Assembly: GCF_009866805.1 (NCBI RefSeq)
Contig: NZ_SIZW01000038.1
Span: forward strand, 186,001 to 250,000
DNA length: 64,000 nt
DNA from: Schauerella aestuarii
GTDB lineage: Bacteria > Pseudomonadota > Gammaproteobacteria > Burkholderiales > Burkholderiaceae_B
Direction: 5' to 3'
In this document: positions 1 to 7,662 of the stretch, one piece after another
How the letters are laid out: every line of letters begins with the position of its first letter
Position numbering within the stretch: position 1 is the stretch's first letter
Made by a program: the position numbers and the translations under genes
The notes under the pieces: model-generated
Told to the model about the DNA's origin: nothing
Database searches by the model: none
The model's input: the letters and a program-made list of their open reading frames with translations, nothing else

Positions 1-80
1 CGTTGGGGTGTGTGGCATAAGTGTGAGTCTGAGGCGAGAGATCGCGCAATAGTAAGGGGTCGGATACAACAAAAATGTTA

Positions 81-100
81 ACAATCCATTGATGGAATGT
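81..100. promoter_or_regulatory. Candidate operator (20-bp dyad) upstream of the hydantoinase gene
   Basis: An imperfect 20-bp palindrome with 9-bp arms and one mismatched pair sits about 117 bp upstream of the likely hydantoinase start. A second, shorter dyad (AGTCC, six bases, GGACT) lies at 141-156. Both are in AT-richer DNA with no gene, which suits a promoter/operator region. The cognate regulator is unknown. The GntR gene further downstream is one candidate, but its own upstream repeat has a different sequence. Confidence 0.4.
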
Positions 101-216
101 ACATAGCAGGGTAATCGCTACTGTTATCAATCCAATCTACAGTCCTAGAATGGACTCACGGATCGATGCCTAGAGCGGTTGGGTCACTCGTCCAAACCCC
201 CTCTTCAAGCGCAGCC

Positions 217-1683
217 ATGTCCCCCTCATTCGACTACGACACGGTCATTCGCAACGCCATCATTGCGACGGCCAGCGATACCTACCATGCGGATATCGGG
301 ATCGTCGCCGGCAGGATCAAGCAGATCGGAACAGGACTCGCGCGAGGTCGACGCGACATCGACGCCGCCGGCCGCGTGGTGACGCCGGGCGGCGTCGATG
401 CTCATTGCCATCTCGACCAACCCATGGCACCTCCGGTCAAACTGTCGGACGATTTTTTCTCCGGAACCCGTTCCGCGGCTTGCGGCGGCACAACCACCGT
501 TGTTCCATTCGCCGCGCAGGTGCGTAGCGAAAATCTGCAGACCGCGATCGACGATTACCACCGGCGAGCCAGTGGACGCGCCTGCGTCGACTATGCGTTT
601 CACCTGATCCTGACCGACCCCCGTCCTGAAATCCTGCAAGACCTGCCGCGTCTGATCGCAGCCGGCTACACGTCGTTCAAGCTTTACATGACTTACGACG
701 CGCTCAAGCTCACCGACGGCCAGATCCTGGATGTACTCGACGTGGTTCGCACCCACGGCGGCATGCCGATGATCCATGCTGAAAACGCCGACTGCATCGC
801 TTGGCTGACCCGAAAACTTGAAGCGGCAGGACGAACGGCGCCGCGCTACCACGCCACGTCGCGGCCCCTATTGGTCGAGCGCGAGGCCGCGCATCGCGCC
901 ATATCATTGGCCGAACTTGTAGACACGCCAATTCTGCTTGTGCACGTGTCGGGCAGCGAGGCTGTCGATCAAATCCGGCAGGCGCGCGCGCAAGGCTTGA
1001 ACATCTACGCCGAGACCTGCCCGCAATACATTTTGTTGACCGAAGCCGATCTGGGCACCGACGCAAGTTACTTCGGAGCACGTTGCGTATGCAGCCCGCC
1101 ACCACGTGACAAATCCAGCCACGAAGCCATCTGGCAAGGACTGGCCGATGGCTTGTTCAGCGTGTTTTCGAGCGACCACTCCCCTTTCAATCTAACGGGC
1201 GATGACGGCAAGGCGCCTGGCGGCGAGGAAGTGCGCTTTCGTCATATTCCGAACGGCATTCCGGGCATCGAAACGCGTCTGCCGTTGCTGTATTCGGAAG
1301 GCGTGCTGGGCGGACGCATCAGTGTAAACAAGTTCGTCGAACTGACTGCCACGCATCCCGCACGGATGTACGGCCTTTATCCCCGCAAGGGCACCATCGC
1401 CATCGGCAGCGACGCCGATCTCGTGATCTGGGACGCGCGCAATTTCTGCTTGAGCAACGACGATCTTCATCACGCCTGCGACTACACGCCCTATGAAGGG
1501 ATGACATTGAATGCCTGGCCCGCGATGACCTTGCTGCGCGGCGAAGTGGTGTGGGATGGCAAGACATTTTCAGGCCATGCCGGCGCCGGCCAATTCATCG
1601 CCCGCGGATTGCCTTCCATTCCTCGCGTCAGCGCACGTGCCGAAACCCCGACCGACTGGCGCACCGCCTGCCAAGTCAGTTGA
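217..1683 (+). CDS. Dihydropyrimidinase / D-hydantoinase family cyclic amidohydrolase
   Basis: Cytoplasmic binuclear-metal amidohydrolase that opens cyclic ureides (hydantoins, dihydropyrimidines) to N-carbamoyl acids. With the start at 217 (488 aa), the metal and catalytic set is visible: His63 and His65 in DAHCHLDQP, the lysine expected to be carboxylated at 155 in SFKLYMTY, His187 in MIHAEN, His243 in LVHVSG and Asp320 in SSDHSPFN. Length and order match the hydantoinase/dihydropyrimidinase family. An in-frame ATG at 166 exists, but the 17 extra residues are unlike the family, which begins near FDYDTVIRN, so 217 is preferred; neither start has a strong Shine-Dalgarno. The stop is followed after 20 bp by a second amidohydrolase on the same strand, which suggests an operon. 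The natural substrate cannot be told from sequence, and allantoinase-like use is possible but less likely. Confidence 0.88.
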   Translation: MSPSFDYDTVIRNAIIATASDTYHADIGIVAGRIKQIGTGLARGRRDIDAAGRVVTPGGVDAHCHLDQPMAPPVKLSDDFFSGTRSAACGGTTTVVPFAAQVRSENLQTAIDDYHRRASGRACVDYAFHLILTDPRPEILQDLPRLIAAGYTSFKLYMTYDALKLTDGQILDVLDVVRTHGGMPMIHAENADCIAWLTRKLEAAGRTAPRYHATSRPLLVEREAAHRAISLAELVDTPILLVHVSGSEAVDQIRQARAQGLNIYAETCPQYILLTEADLGTDASYFGARCVCSPPPRDKSSHEAIWQGLADGLFSVFSSDHSPFNLTGDDGKAPGGEEVRFRHIPNGIPGIETRLPLLYSEGVLGGRISVNKFVELTATHPARMYGLYPRKGTIAIGSDADLVIWDARNFCLSNDDLHHACDYTPYEGMTLNAWPAMTLLRGEVVWDGKTFSGHAGAGQFIARGLPSIPRVSARAETPTDWRTACQVS

Positions 1684-1703
1684 TCCAAACGTTTCACCTG
1701 GAG

Positions 1704-3149
1704 ATGACTTTGACTACCACCCTGATCAAGAATGCGGCTTGCGTCGTTGCATGGGACGCTGCCCGTGCCCGGCATGTATACATGAAGGATGCCGATGTCG
1801 CGTTTTGCGACGGCACCATCACTCATGTGGGACTTGGCTACGTGCCCGACGCGCTGTGCGTGACCGTAAGTGGTGCGGGAATGATGGTCATGCCGGGGCT
1901 GGTCGACGTACACAGCCACTTGGTACATGAGCCTATCAACAAAGGCTACACCGACGAAACGGGATCGGCCGGACTCTACAATTCGAACCTGTATGAGTTC
2001 ATGCCGACGATGTCGGGTGATGCCGAAGCGGCACCGGCACAACTGACGCTTGCGGCGTCCGAACTGCTGATGTCCGGCGTCACCACCGTGGTCGATATGT
2101 CGATCGCGCACGAGAGCTGGATCGACATCCTGGTACAGAGCGGGTTGCGGGCGTATGTCGCCCCGATGTTTCGTTCGGCACGCTGGTACACCCGCAACGG
2201 CCACGTCGTGGAGTACGACTGGAACGAGCAAGCGGGCATCAAAGGGATGGAGCAGGCGTTGGCGTTGATCGATCAGGCGCAGGCCCATCCTTGCAACCGC
2301 TTGGCCGGCATGCTCGTACCTGCGCAGATCGACACGTGCACCCCCGAACTGCTGCAGGCAAGTCATGATGAGGCGCGCCGCCGCGGCATCGGCTGGCAGA
2401 CGCACGCAGCGCAGTCGCTTCCAGAGTTTCATGAGATCACGCGCCGGCATGGGCTGACACCAATTCAATGGCTGCACAGTTTGGGCGTACTCGATTCGCG
2501 CAGTCTGGTGGGGCACGCCATTTTCGTCGACGATCACCCCAATACGCATTGGAGTACCGACACCGATCTCTCGATCCTGGCGGATTCCGGTGCCAGCGTC
2601 GCGCATTGTCCAACCGTATTCATGCGCCGTGGCATGGCGCTACGCGATTTCGGACGTTACTTGCGCGCAGGCGTAAACATGAGCATCGGTACCGACACCT
2701 ATCCGCATAACATGATTGAGGAGATGCGCCACGTTGGTTATCTGGCGCGACTGATGGCGCAAACGCCGCGCGCCGTGAGCACAGCCGACGTGTTTCACGC
2801 TGCCACCATCGGCGGCGCTACAGCCCTGGGCCGCGACGACATCGGGCGCGTGGCAGTGGGCGCACGGGCCGACCTCGTCATGGTGGACATGACGCATCAT
2901 TTGATGCGGCCCTCGCGCGATCCCATCCGTAGCCTGGTTTATGCGGCTGCGGATCGCGCCGTACACACGGTCTATATCGATGGGTTGCGCGTCGTGCACG
3001 AGGGGCGCGTGGACTCGCTCGACTATCACGCTGCGGCCGAACAGGTCGACGCGGCGCAACGGCGCGCCGAGAAATTGGTGCCGAGTCGAGATCTGGTCGC
3101 CGGGCGCACCGCCCAACAAATGTCACCCCTTTCTTTCGAGTACGTCTGA
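1704..3149 (+). CDS. Amidohydrolase family protein (TRZ/ATZ/cytosine-deaminase-like)
   Basis: Metal-dependent hydrolase of the chlorohydrolase/aminohydrolase branch, 481 aa. Visible motifs are the N-terminal metal site VDVHSHLVHE (His70, His72), a mid-protein WQTHAAQ histidine, a VGHAIFVDDH segment and the C-terminal IGTDTYPHN aspartate, followed by the small composite beta domain (GARADLVMVD). Such enzymes deaminate or dechlorinate purine-, pyrimidine- or triazine-like rings. GGAG directly abuts the ATG at 1704; a TTG at 1710 has better spacing and may be the true start, costing two residues. It lies 20 bp after the hydantoinase and 52 bp before a solute-binding protein, so the three probably act on one imported N-heterocycle. 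That pathway link is inference. Confidence 0.85.
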   Translation: MTLTTTLIKNAACVVAWDAARARHVYMKDADVAFCDGTITHVGLGYVPDALCVTVSGAGMMVMPGLVDVHSHLVHEPINKGYTDETGSAGLYNSNLYEFMPTMSGDAEAAPAQLTLAASELLMSGVTTVVDMSIAHESWIDILVQSGLRAYVAPMFRSARWYTRNGHVVEYDWNEQAGIKGMEQALALIDQAQAHPCNRLAGMLVPAQIDTCTPELLQASHDEARRRGIGWQTHAAQSLPEFHEITRRHGLTPIQWLHSLGVLDSRSLVGHAIFVDDHPNTHWSTDTDLSILADSGASVAHCPTVFMRRGMALRDFGRYLRAGVNMSIGTDTYPHNMIEEMRHVGYLARLMAQTPRAVSTADVFHAATIGGATALGRDDIGRVAVGARADLVMVDMTHHLMRPSRDPIRSLVYAAADRAVHTVYIDGLRVVHEGRVDSLDYHAAAEQVDAAQRRAEKLVPSRDLVAGRTAQQMSPLSFEYV

Positions 3150-3201
3150 CCCGTTATATCAACGATGGCGGGGGCATACCCGCCACATCCAAGGGAAAAT
3201 T

Positions 3202-4821
3202 ATGAACACCGATTTTGCTGGGCGTCTTCCGGCCGCGTTGCTCGCTCGCGGCGCAATCAGCGTGGCACTCGCATTCAGTGCTGCAACCCTGGTGTACGCG
3301 CAAACGCCGGCCAATGTGCCGGCTCAAACGCTGACGGTTGTGATGGCGAGCAAGTTGACCGTACTCGATCCCGTACTGACGGCATCGCACCAGACACGCA
3401 ACCACGGCTACATGATCTACGACACGTTATTGGCCACCGATGCCAACAACAAAGTGCAGCCGCAGATGGCGCGATGGGAGGTGTCGGCCGATGGCAAAAC
3501 CTACACCTTCGTCTTGCGCGACGGCTTGAAATGGCACGACGGCGCGCCGGTCACGGCCGACGACTGCGTGGCCTCCATCAAACGCTGGGCCCAGCAGGAC
3601 CGAATGGGCCGGCAAATCACCCCCCACATTGCCGGCATGAATGTCGTCGACGACAAAACCTTTACGGTCGTGCTCGATACCCCTCTGGATTTGGCTGCCG
3701 CCCTGGGCAAACCCAGCGGACTACCCAGCTTCATCATGCCCAAGCGCGTCGCCGCCACACCGGCCACGCAGGCCATCACCGACTACACCGGCTCGGGCCC
3801 ATTCAAGTTCGTGCAGGCGCAGTTTCAACCCGGCGTGAAATCGGTTTATGAAAAGAATGCCGACTATGTGCCGCGCAGCGAGGCGCCCAGCGCAACCGCT
3901 GGCGGCAAACGGGTGTTCGTCGATCGCGTCGAATGGATCGTCATGCCAGACGCGATGATCAGTGCAAACGCGCTCATGAGCGGCGAGATCGATTACCTCG
4001 AAACCGTGCCGTTTGACATGACCGCGCTCGTCAAGCAGGCGCCCGACGTGACGCTCAAGGTGCTGGATAAGCTCGGTTATCAACCGATGTATCGATTCAA
4101 CCAAACGCAAATACCGTTCAACAACAAGCTGGTTCGTCAAGCGGCCATGTATGCCGTTGGACAAGAGACGATCCTGCAGGCTCAAGTTGGCGATCCGGCA
4201 TTCTTCAGCACATGCGGCGCGGTCTTCGGTTGCGGCCTGCCCTACGCAAGCACCACGCGTGCAGACATGATCGTGCCGTCAAACATCGAGCGCGCAAAGC
4301 AGTTGCTGAAAGAAGCGAACTACAACAACGAGCCGATCGTCATCTTGCAAGCCACTGACATTCCCACCGCCTCCGGCATCCCTGTGGTGATGGCGCAGCA
4401 ATTGCGCCAAGCTGGCTTCAACGTCTCGCTGCAAGCCATGGATTTTATGACCATGCTGTCCCGACGGGCCAATCGTGAGTCGGCGGACAAAGGCGGTTGG
4501 AGCATCTTCGTCACCACGTGGCACGTAAGCGAAATTGCCGATCCGCTGCGCAACTATGGCGTGTCGGCCAACGGCGATAAGGCGTGGTTCGGCTGGCCCA
4601 CCGTGCCAAAGGTGGAAGCCCTGCGCGACGAATTCCTGCTGGCGCGCAACGATACCGAACGCAAAGCCGCTGCCGAGCAGCTGCAGGATGTGATGCTCGA
4701 CGAAGGGGTGGCGATTACCCTGGGCGAAATCCACACGGCGGCCGCGTATCGCAACACCCTGAGCGGTGTGCTGGAATCTCCGGCCCCAGTGTTTTGGAAC
4801 ATCAAGAAATCGGCGCAGTGA
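3202..4821 (+). CDS. ABC transporter periplasmic binding protein, family 5 (DppA/OppA-type)
   Basis: Periplasmic solute receptor of 539 aa in the dipeptide/oligopeptide/nickel/opine group (SBP_bac_5). An N-terminal signal peptide has a hydrophobic core (ISVALAFSAATLVYA) and a likely cleavage site near residue 33. The mature part begins TLTVVMASKLTVLDPVL and contains the family pattern YDTLLATD, WEVSADGKTYTFVLRDGLKWHDGAPV, then a long lobe II. The ATG at 3202 follows AAGGGAAAAT, an adequate ribosome-binding site, and restores the signal peptide; longer in-frame starts overlap the previous gene. No matching permease or ATPase genes occur in the window, so this receptor would need a transporter encoded elsewhere. 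Its place after two amidohydrolases suggests it binds their precursor. Confidence 0.88.
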   Translation: MNTDFAGRLPAALLARGAISVALAFSAATLVYAQTPANVPAQTLTVVMASKLTVLDPVLTASHQTRNHGYMIYDTLLATDANNKVQPQMARWEVSADGKTYTFVLRDGLKWHDGAPVTADDCVASIKRWAQQDRMGRQITPHIAGMNVVDDKTFTVVLDTPLDLAAALGKPSGLPSFIMPKRVAATPATQAITDYTGSGPFKFVQAQFQPGVKSVYEKNADYVPRSEAPSATAGGKRVFVDRVEWIVMPDAMISANALMSGEIDYLETVPFDMTALVKQAPDVTLKVLDKLGYQPMYRFNQTQIPFNNKLVRQAAMYAVGQETILQAQVGDPAFFSTCGAVFGCGLPYASTTRADMIVPSNIERAKQLLKEANYNNEPIVILQATDIPTASGIPVVMAQQLRQAGFNVSLQAMDFMTMLSRRANRESADKGGWSIFVTTWHVSEIADPLRNYGVSANGDKAWFGWPTVPKVEALRDEFLLARNDTERKAAAEQLQDVMLDEGVAITLGEIHTAAAYRNTLSGVLESPAPVFWNIKKSAQ

Positions 4822-4920
4822 ACGTCGCTCGCACTTGAAGCCGACGGGGAAGGCGCCGACTGAAACATGCTTTCTGAGTTGAGATAGCACCCTTCATCGA
4901 GCATCGGGCGAATACGCGAC

Positions 4921-4943
4921 GGCCCCGCATCGTATGCGGGGCC
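4921..4943 (+). terminator. GC-rich hairpin, probable terminator of the amidohydrolase operon
   Basis: A perfect 10-bp inverted repeat (GGCCCCGCAT / ATGCGGGGCC) with a 3-nt loop lies 100 bp after the binding-protein stop. The following bases (TTCCGCG) give only a very weak U-tract, so termination may be inefficient. Confidence 0.55.
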
Positions 4944-5100
4944 TTCCGCGCCATCCATCGCGTCATCGTTCCTACTCTCTTATCGAAGCTGATAGCCACG
5001 CGTGCAAACCCGCATATGCGTGAGCGATATGAGCTAACTACAAATCGGTTGTTCGTCACAGCGGTTCACCTACCTAGACTGAAGCCTTGTTTGAGCAGCA

Positions 5101-5127
5101 CTCACACATTCTGTGAGCCGCTCACAG
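5101..5127. promoter_or_regulatory. Candidate GntR operator (three overlapping half-sites)
   Basis: CTCACA (5101-5106), TGTGAG (5112-5117) and CTCACAG (5121-5127) form two overlapping inverted repeats. The second, 5111-5127, is a perfect 17-bp palindrome with 8-bp arms around one base. It ends 6 bp before the gntR Shine-Dalgarno, an ideal place for autoregulation. Assignment to the adjacent regulator is inference. Confidence 0.55.
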
Positions 5128-5147
5128 CTTTACAGAGAGGCACGCAC

Positions 5148-5900
5148 ATGAGCGCAACGGCATTACAGACCATCGCAGACGCTGCGCAAGATACCCCGGC
5201 GGTTGCTGCGTTGAGCAGTGGCGACGATGCGTATGCACGACTGCGCCGCGACATCCTCTTGTGCCGCCTGGCGCCCGGCGCCACCGTCACCGAGCCCGAA
5301 CTGATGAGCGCGTACACCTTGGGCAAAAGCAGCTGCCGCATTGCGCTCGTGCGTTTGATCCATGACGGGTTGGTGGTGTCGCGTCCGCGCAAGGGCTACC
5401 GCATCGCGCCGATCACGTTGCAAGATGTGGAAGAGGTATTTTCGCTGCGCGTGCAACTCGAACCGCTCGCCGCACGACTCGCCACGGGCCGCGTGGATAT
5501 CGCCGAACTGCGTGCCCTCGAAGCGGCGTGCCGCGTGCGTCATCCAGAGCTCGACATCAACGACCAGATCGACGCTTTCATGCACGCGAACAACGCCTTT
5601 CACCTGGCGATCGCACTTGCATCGGGCAACCAGCGTCTGCATCGCACGCTTTCAAACCTGATGGATGAAATGTCTCGCCTGGTAGCACTGGGCTTTGGCG
5701 TGCAGGGCACGAAGCCCGAGATCAAACACGATCACAACGCCATGATCGACGCCTTCGCCGAAGGCGACGGTAAGCGCGCAGAGCTCATTGCGCGCCGCCA
5801 TGTCGAGACCTTTCAGGCGATGACGCTCGAGAAGGTATACGCCAGCCTGCGCGAAACGCGCGCGTTTCTGCCCATGCTCAACCGGGACAACCTGCCATGA
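5148..5900 (+). CDS. GntR family transcriptional regulator (FadR/FCD subfamily)
   Basis: DNA-binding, ligand-responsive repressor of 250 aa. A winged helix-turn-helix spans about residues 25-85 (DAYARLRRDILLCRLAPGAT, then LMSAYTLGKSSCRIALVRL and GLVVSRPRKGYRIAP). An all-helical FCD ligand domain follows (VEEVFSLRVQLEPLAARLA, FHLAIALASGN, HNAMIDAFAEGD, ARRHVETF); such domains usually bind carboxylates, often with a metal. The start at 5148 is chosen because AGAGAGG lies 7 nt upstream. The stop overlaps the next gene's start (ATGA), so it is translationally coupled to the ABC transporter it presumably controls. Confidence 0.9.
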   Translation: MSATALQTIADAAQDTPAVAALSSGDDAYARLRRDILLCRLAPGATVTEPELMSAYTLGKSSCRIALVRLIHDGLVVSRPRKGYRIAPITLQDVEEVFSLRVQLEPLAARLATGRVDIAELRALEAACRVRHPELDINDQIDAFMHANNAFHLAIALASGNQRLHRTLSNLMDEMSRLVALGFGVQGTKPEIKHDHNAMIDAFAEGDGKRAELIARRHVETFQAMTLEKVYASLRETRAFLPMLNRDNLP

Positions 5901-6652
5901 CCATCACCGTGGAATCCGCGCTCGAACTCAACGGCATCGGCAAGCACTTCGGTGCGCTGGAAGTGCTGCGCGACATCAACTTCGCCGTTGCCCCCGGTGA
6001 GATCGTCGCGCTGCTGGGCGCATCGGGATGCGGCAAGAGCACGCTGCTCAACATCATCTCCGGTTTGCTCGGCGCCGATCGCGGCACCTTGCGCCTCGAT
6101 GGCGAGCCGTCGTCCTCGTATACGCAATGGTCTCGCGTGGCCTACATGTTTCAGGAAGATCGTCTCCTCCCCTGGCGATCGGTGCGCGACAACGTCGCCT
6201 TCGGCCTCGAGGCGACGTCGGTATCGCATGCCGAGCGCATCCAGCGAGCAGATGCGGCACTCGCGCTGGTCGGGCTCGAGCCCTTCAGCGCCTCGTGGCC
6301 GCACGAGCTTTCGGGCGGCATGCGCAGCCGTGTGGCCTTGGCGCGCAGTCTCGTCGTCGAACCCACCCTGCTCTTGATGGACGAACCGTTTTCAAAACTC
6401 GACCCACAGACGCGCAGCCAGATGCACGACGAAGTGCTGCGCCTGCAAACCTTGACCGGCGCCACGATCGTGTTCGTCACGCACGACGTAGAGGAAGCCG
6501 TGATTCTGGCCGATCGCGTGGTAGTGCTGGAACCGCGGCCCGGCCGCATCCGTGAGATCGTCTCTGTGAACCTGCCGCGCCCGCGCGTGCCCACCGATGT
6601 GGCCGTCACCGAACAAACCCGGCAACTGCGCTTGAAGGTGGTGCACGCATGA
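5897..6652 (+). CDS. ABC transporter ATP-binding protein (SsuB/TauB/NrtD-like)
   Basis: Cytoplasmic ATPase subunit of an importer for small anions, sulfonates or related acids, 251 aa. It has a complete motif set: Walker A LGASGCGKST, Q-loop region YMFQEDRLLPW, signature LSGGMRSRVALARSL, Walker B LLLMDEPFSKLD and H-loop VFVTHDVEEAV. The Q-loop sequence ending in RLLPW is typical of the nitrate/sulfonate/taurine subfamily. Both ends overlap neighbours by 4 nt (gntR before, permease after), so the regulator and transporter genes are co-translated. Confidence 0.92.
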   Translation: MTITVESALELNGIGKHFGALEVLRDINFAVAPGEIVALLGASGCGKSTLLNIISGLLGADRGTLRLDGEPSSSYTQWSRVAYMFQEDRLLPWRSVRDNVAFGLEATSVSHAERIQRADAALALVGLEPFSASWPHELSGGMRSRVALARSLVVEPTLLLMDEPFSKLDPQTRSQMHDEVLRLQTLTGATIVFVTHDVEEAVILADRVVVLEPRPGRIREIVSVNLPRPRVPTDVAVTEQTRQLRLKVVHA

Positions 6653-7443
6653 GCACACACACTGCTCCCCACCCACGCACGACCGCCTCGCGCGATCTCG
6701 CCGCGCTGATCCTGCAACGCACTGCGTTGACAGGGGTGGTCGTACTGCTGTGGTGGATCGCCGCTTCGCGCGTGCCCGCCTTTGTCTTGCCTGGCCCCCA
6801 ACGCGTCTTCAGCGCGACGGTCGCGCTGGTGCAAAGCGGCACGTTCTTTCATGACGTGGGCACCACACTCTATCGCGTGCTGGCAGGCTTCGCGCTCGGC
6901 GCGATCATCGGCACGCCACTGGGCATCGCGGTGGGGTCGAGCCGTGCGCTGGCACGATTGTTCGAACCGCTGCTGGCCGTGCTCAACACCGTGTCGTCCG
7001 CGATCTGGGCCGTGTTCGCCATCATCTGGTTCGGTATATCCAATGGCACCACGATCTTCGTCGTGTTCATGACGGCCATGCCGTTGATCCTCACCAGCGT
7101 ATGGCAAGGCGCGAAAACCGTCGACATTCAGCACGTGGATCTGGCGCGCAGCTTTCGCATGAGCCGTCTGCAGATCCTGCGAAAGGTCTACCTGCCTACG
7201 ATTTTGCCGGCCTTCTTCGGTGGCGCCCGGCTGGCGTTCGGCTTCGGCTGGCGCGTGTCGCTGGTGGCCGAGACGCTGGGCTCGTCCGACGGCATCGGCT
7301 ACCGGCTGCGCCAGGCCGCCGATCTGGTTCAGACCGATCAGGTATTTGCCTGGACCGTACTCCTTATCACGCTGATGCTGCTGATCGAAAGCGGCATCCT
7401 CAAACCGCTCGAACGATATCTGTTTCGCTGGAAACCGCAGTAG
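6649..7443 (+). CDS. ABC transporter permease (SsuC/TauC-like)
   Basis: Inner-membrane permease of 264 aa with about six hydrophobic segments, starting near residue 18 (LAALILQRTALTGVVVLLWW). The cytoplasmic coupling loop is clear: DLARSFRMSRLQILRKVYLP followed by TILPAFFGGARLAFG, the EAA-type motif of the BPD_transp_1 family. It overlaps the ATPase gene by 4 nt and pairs with the binding protein downstream. The substrate is unknown; the subfamily transports sulfonates, taurine, nitrate, pyrimidine precursors and aromatic acids. Confidence 0.92.
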   Translation: MSTHTAPHPRTTASRDLAALILQRTALTGVVVLLWWIAASRVPAFVLPGPQRVFSATVALVQSGTFFHDVGTTLYRVLAGFALGAIIGTPLGIAVGSSRALARLFEPLLAVLNTVSSAIWAVFAIIWFGISNGTTIFVVFMTAMPLILTSVWQGAKTVDIQHVDLARSFRMSRLQILRKVYLPTILPAFFGGARLAFGFGWRVSLVAETLGSSDGIGYRLRQAADLVQTDQVFAWTVLLITLMLLIESGILKPLERYLFRWKPQ

Positions 7444-7481
7444 TCATGATGCAGGGGCTTGATCGCCCACCGTCGCCGCCC

Positions 7482-7638
7482 GCATTTGATTTTGCATTTC
7501 GCCTCTTCAGTCTGCCTTCGTATTTCGCGCTTGCACTTCGTCTTCGCATTCTGGATGCGCACTTCGCCTTTCAAATTTCGCGTTTTGCAGTTCGCGTTTC
7601 GCATTTCACATTGCGCCGTTCACTTATTCGCTATCTCG
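7482..7638 (+). repeat. Degenerate TTCGC / GCAYTT low-complexity tract in an intercistronic gap
   Basis: Between the permease stop and the binding-protein start, about 157 bp are built from short recurring words. TTCG occurs ten times (eight as TTCGC), interleaved with GCATTT, GCACTT and GCAGTT at irregular spacings of roughly 8-20 bp. Composition is pyrimidine-rich and unlike the flanking coding DNA. No credible protein is encoded on either strand. It looks like a decayed or slipped tandem repeat; a role in mRNA structure or differential expression is conjecture. Confidence 0.6.
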
Positions 7639-7662
7639 TCACCGACCAGGAACCTTGCCATC

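Larger units (their letters stand above)
4822..5147. other. Intergenic region between the binding-protein gene and gntR
   Basis: No convincing gene in these 326 bp. It holds a GC-rich hairpin at 4921-4943 that may end the upstream operon, an AT-richer stretch around 4975-5060 suitable for a promoter, and three GntR-like half-sites at 5101-5127 just upstream of the gntR ribosome-binding site. Confidence 0.7.

Noticed and set aside
1491-2606. Minus-strand open frame across the first two amidohydrolase genes
   Set aside because: It overlaps two well-supported genes, has no family motif and shows biased composition typical of an antisense frame.
7459-7662. In-frame upstream extension of the SsuA-like binding protein
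   Set aside because: The extra 68 residues come from the low-complexity tract and would precede a complete signal peptide, which must be N-terminal.
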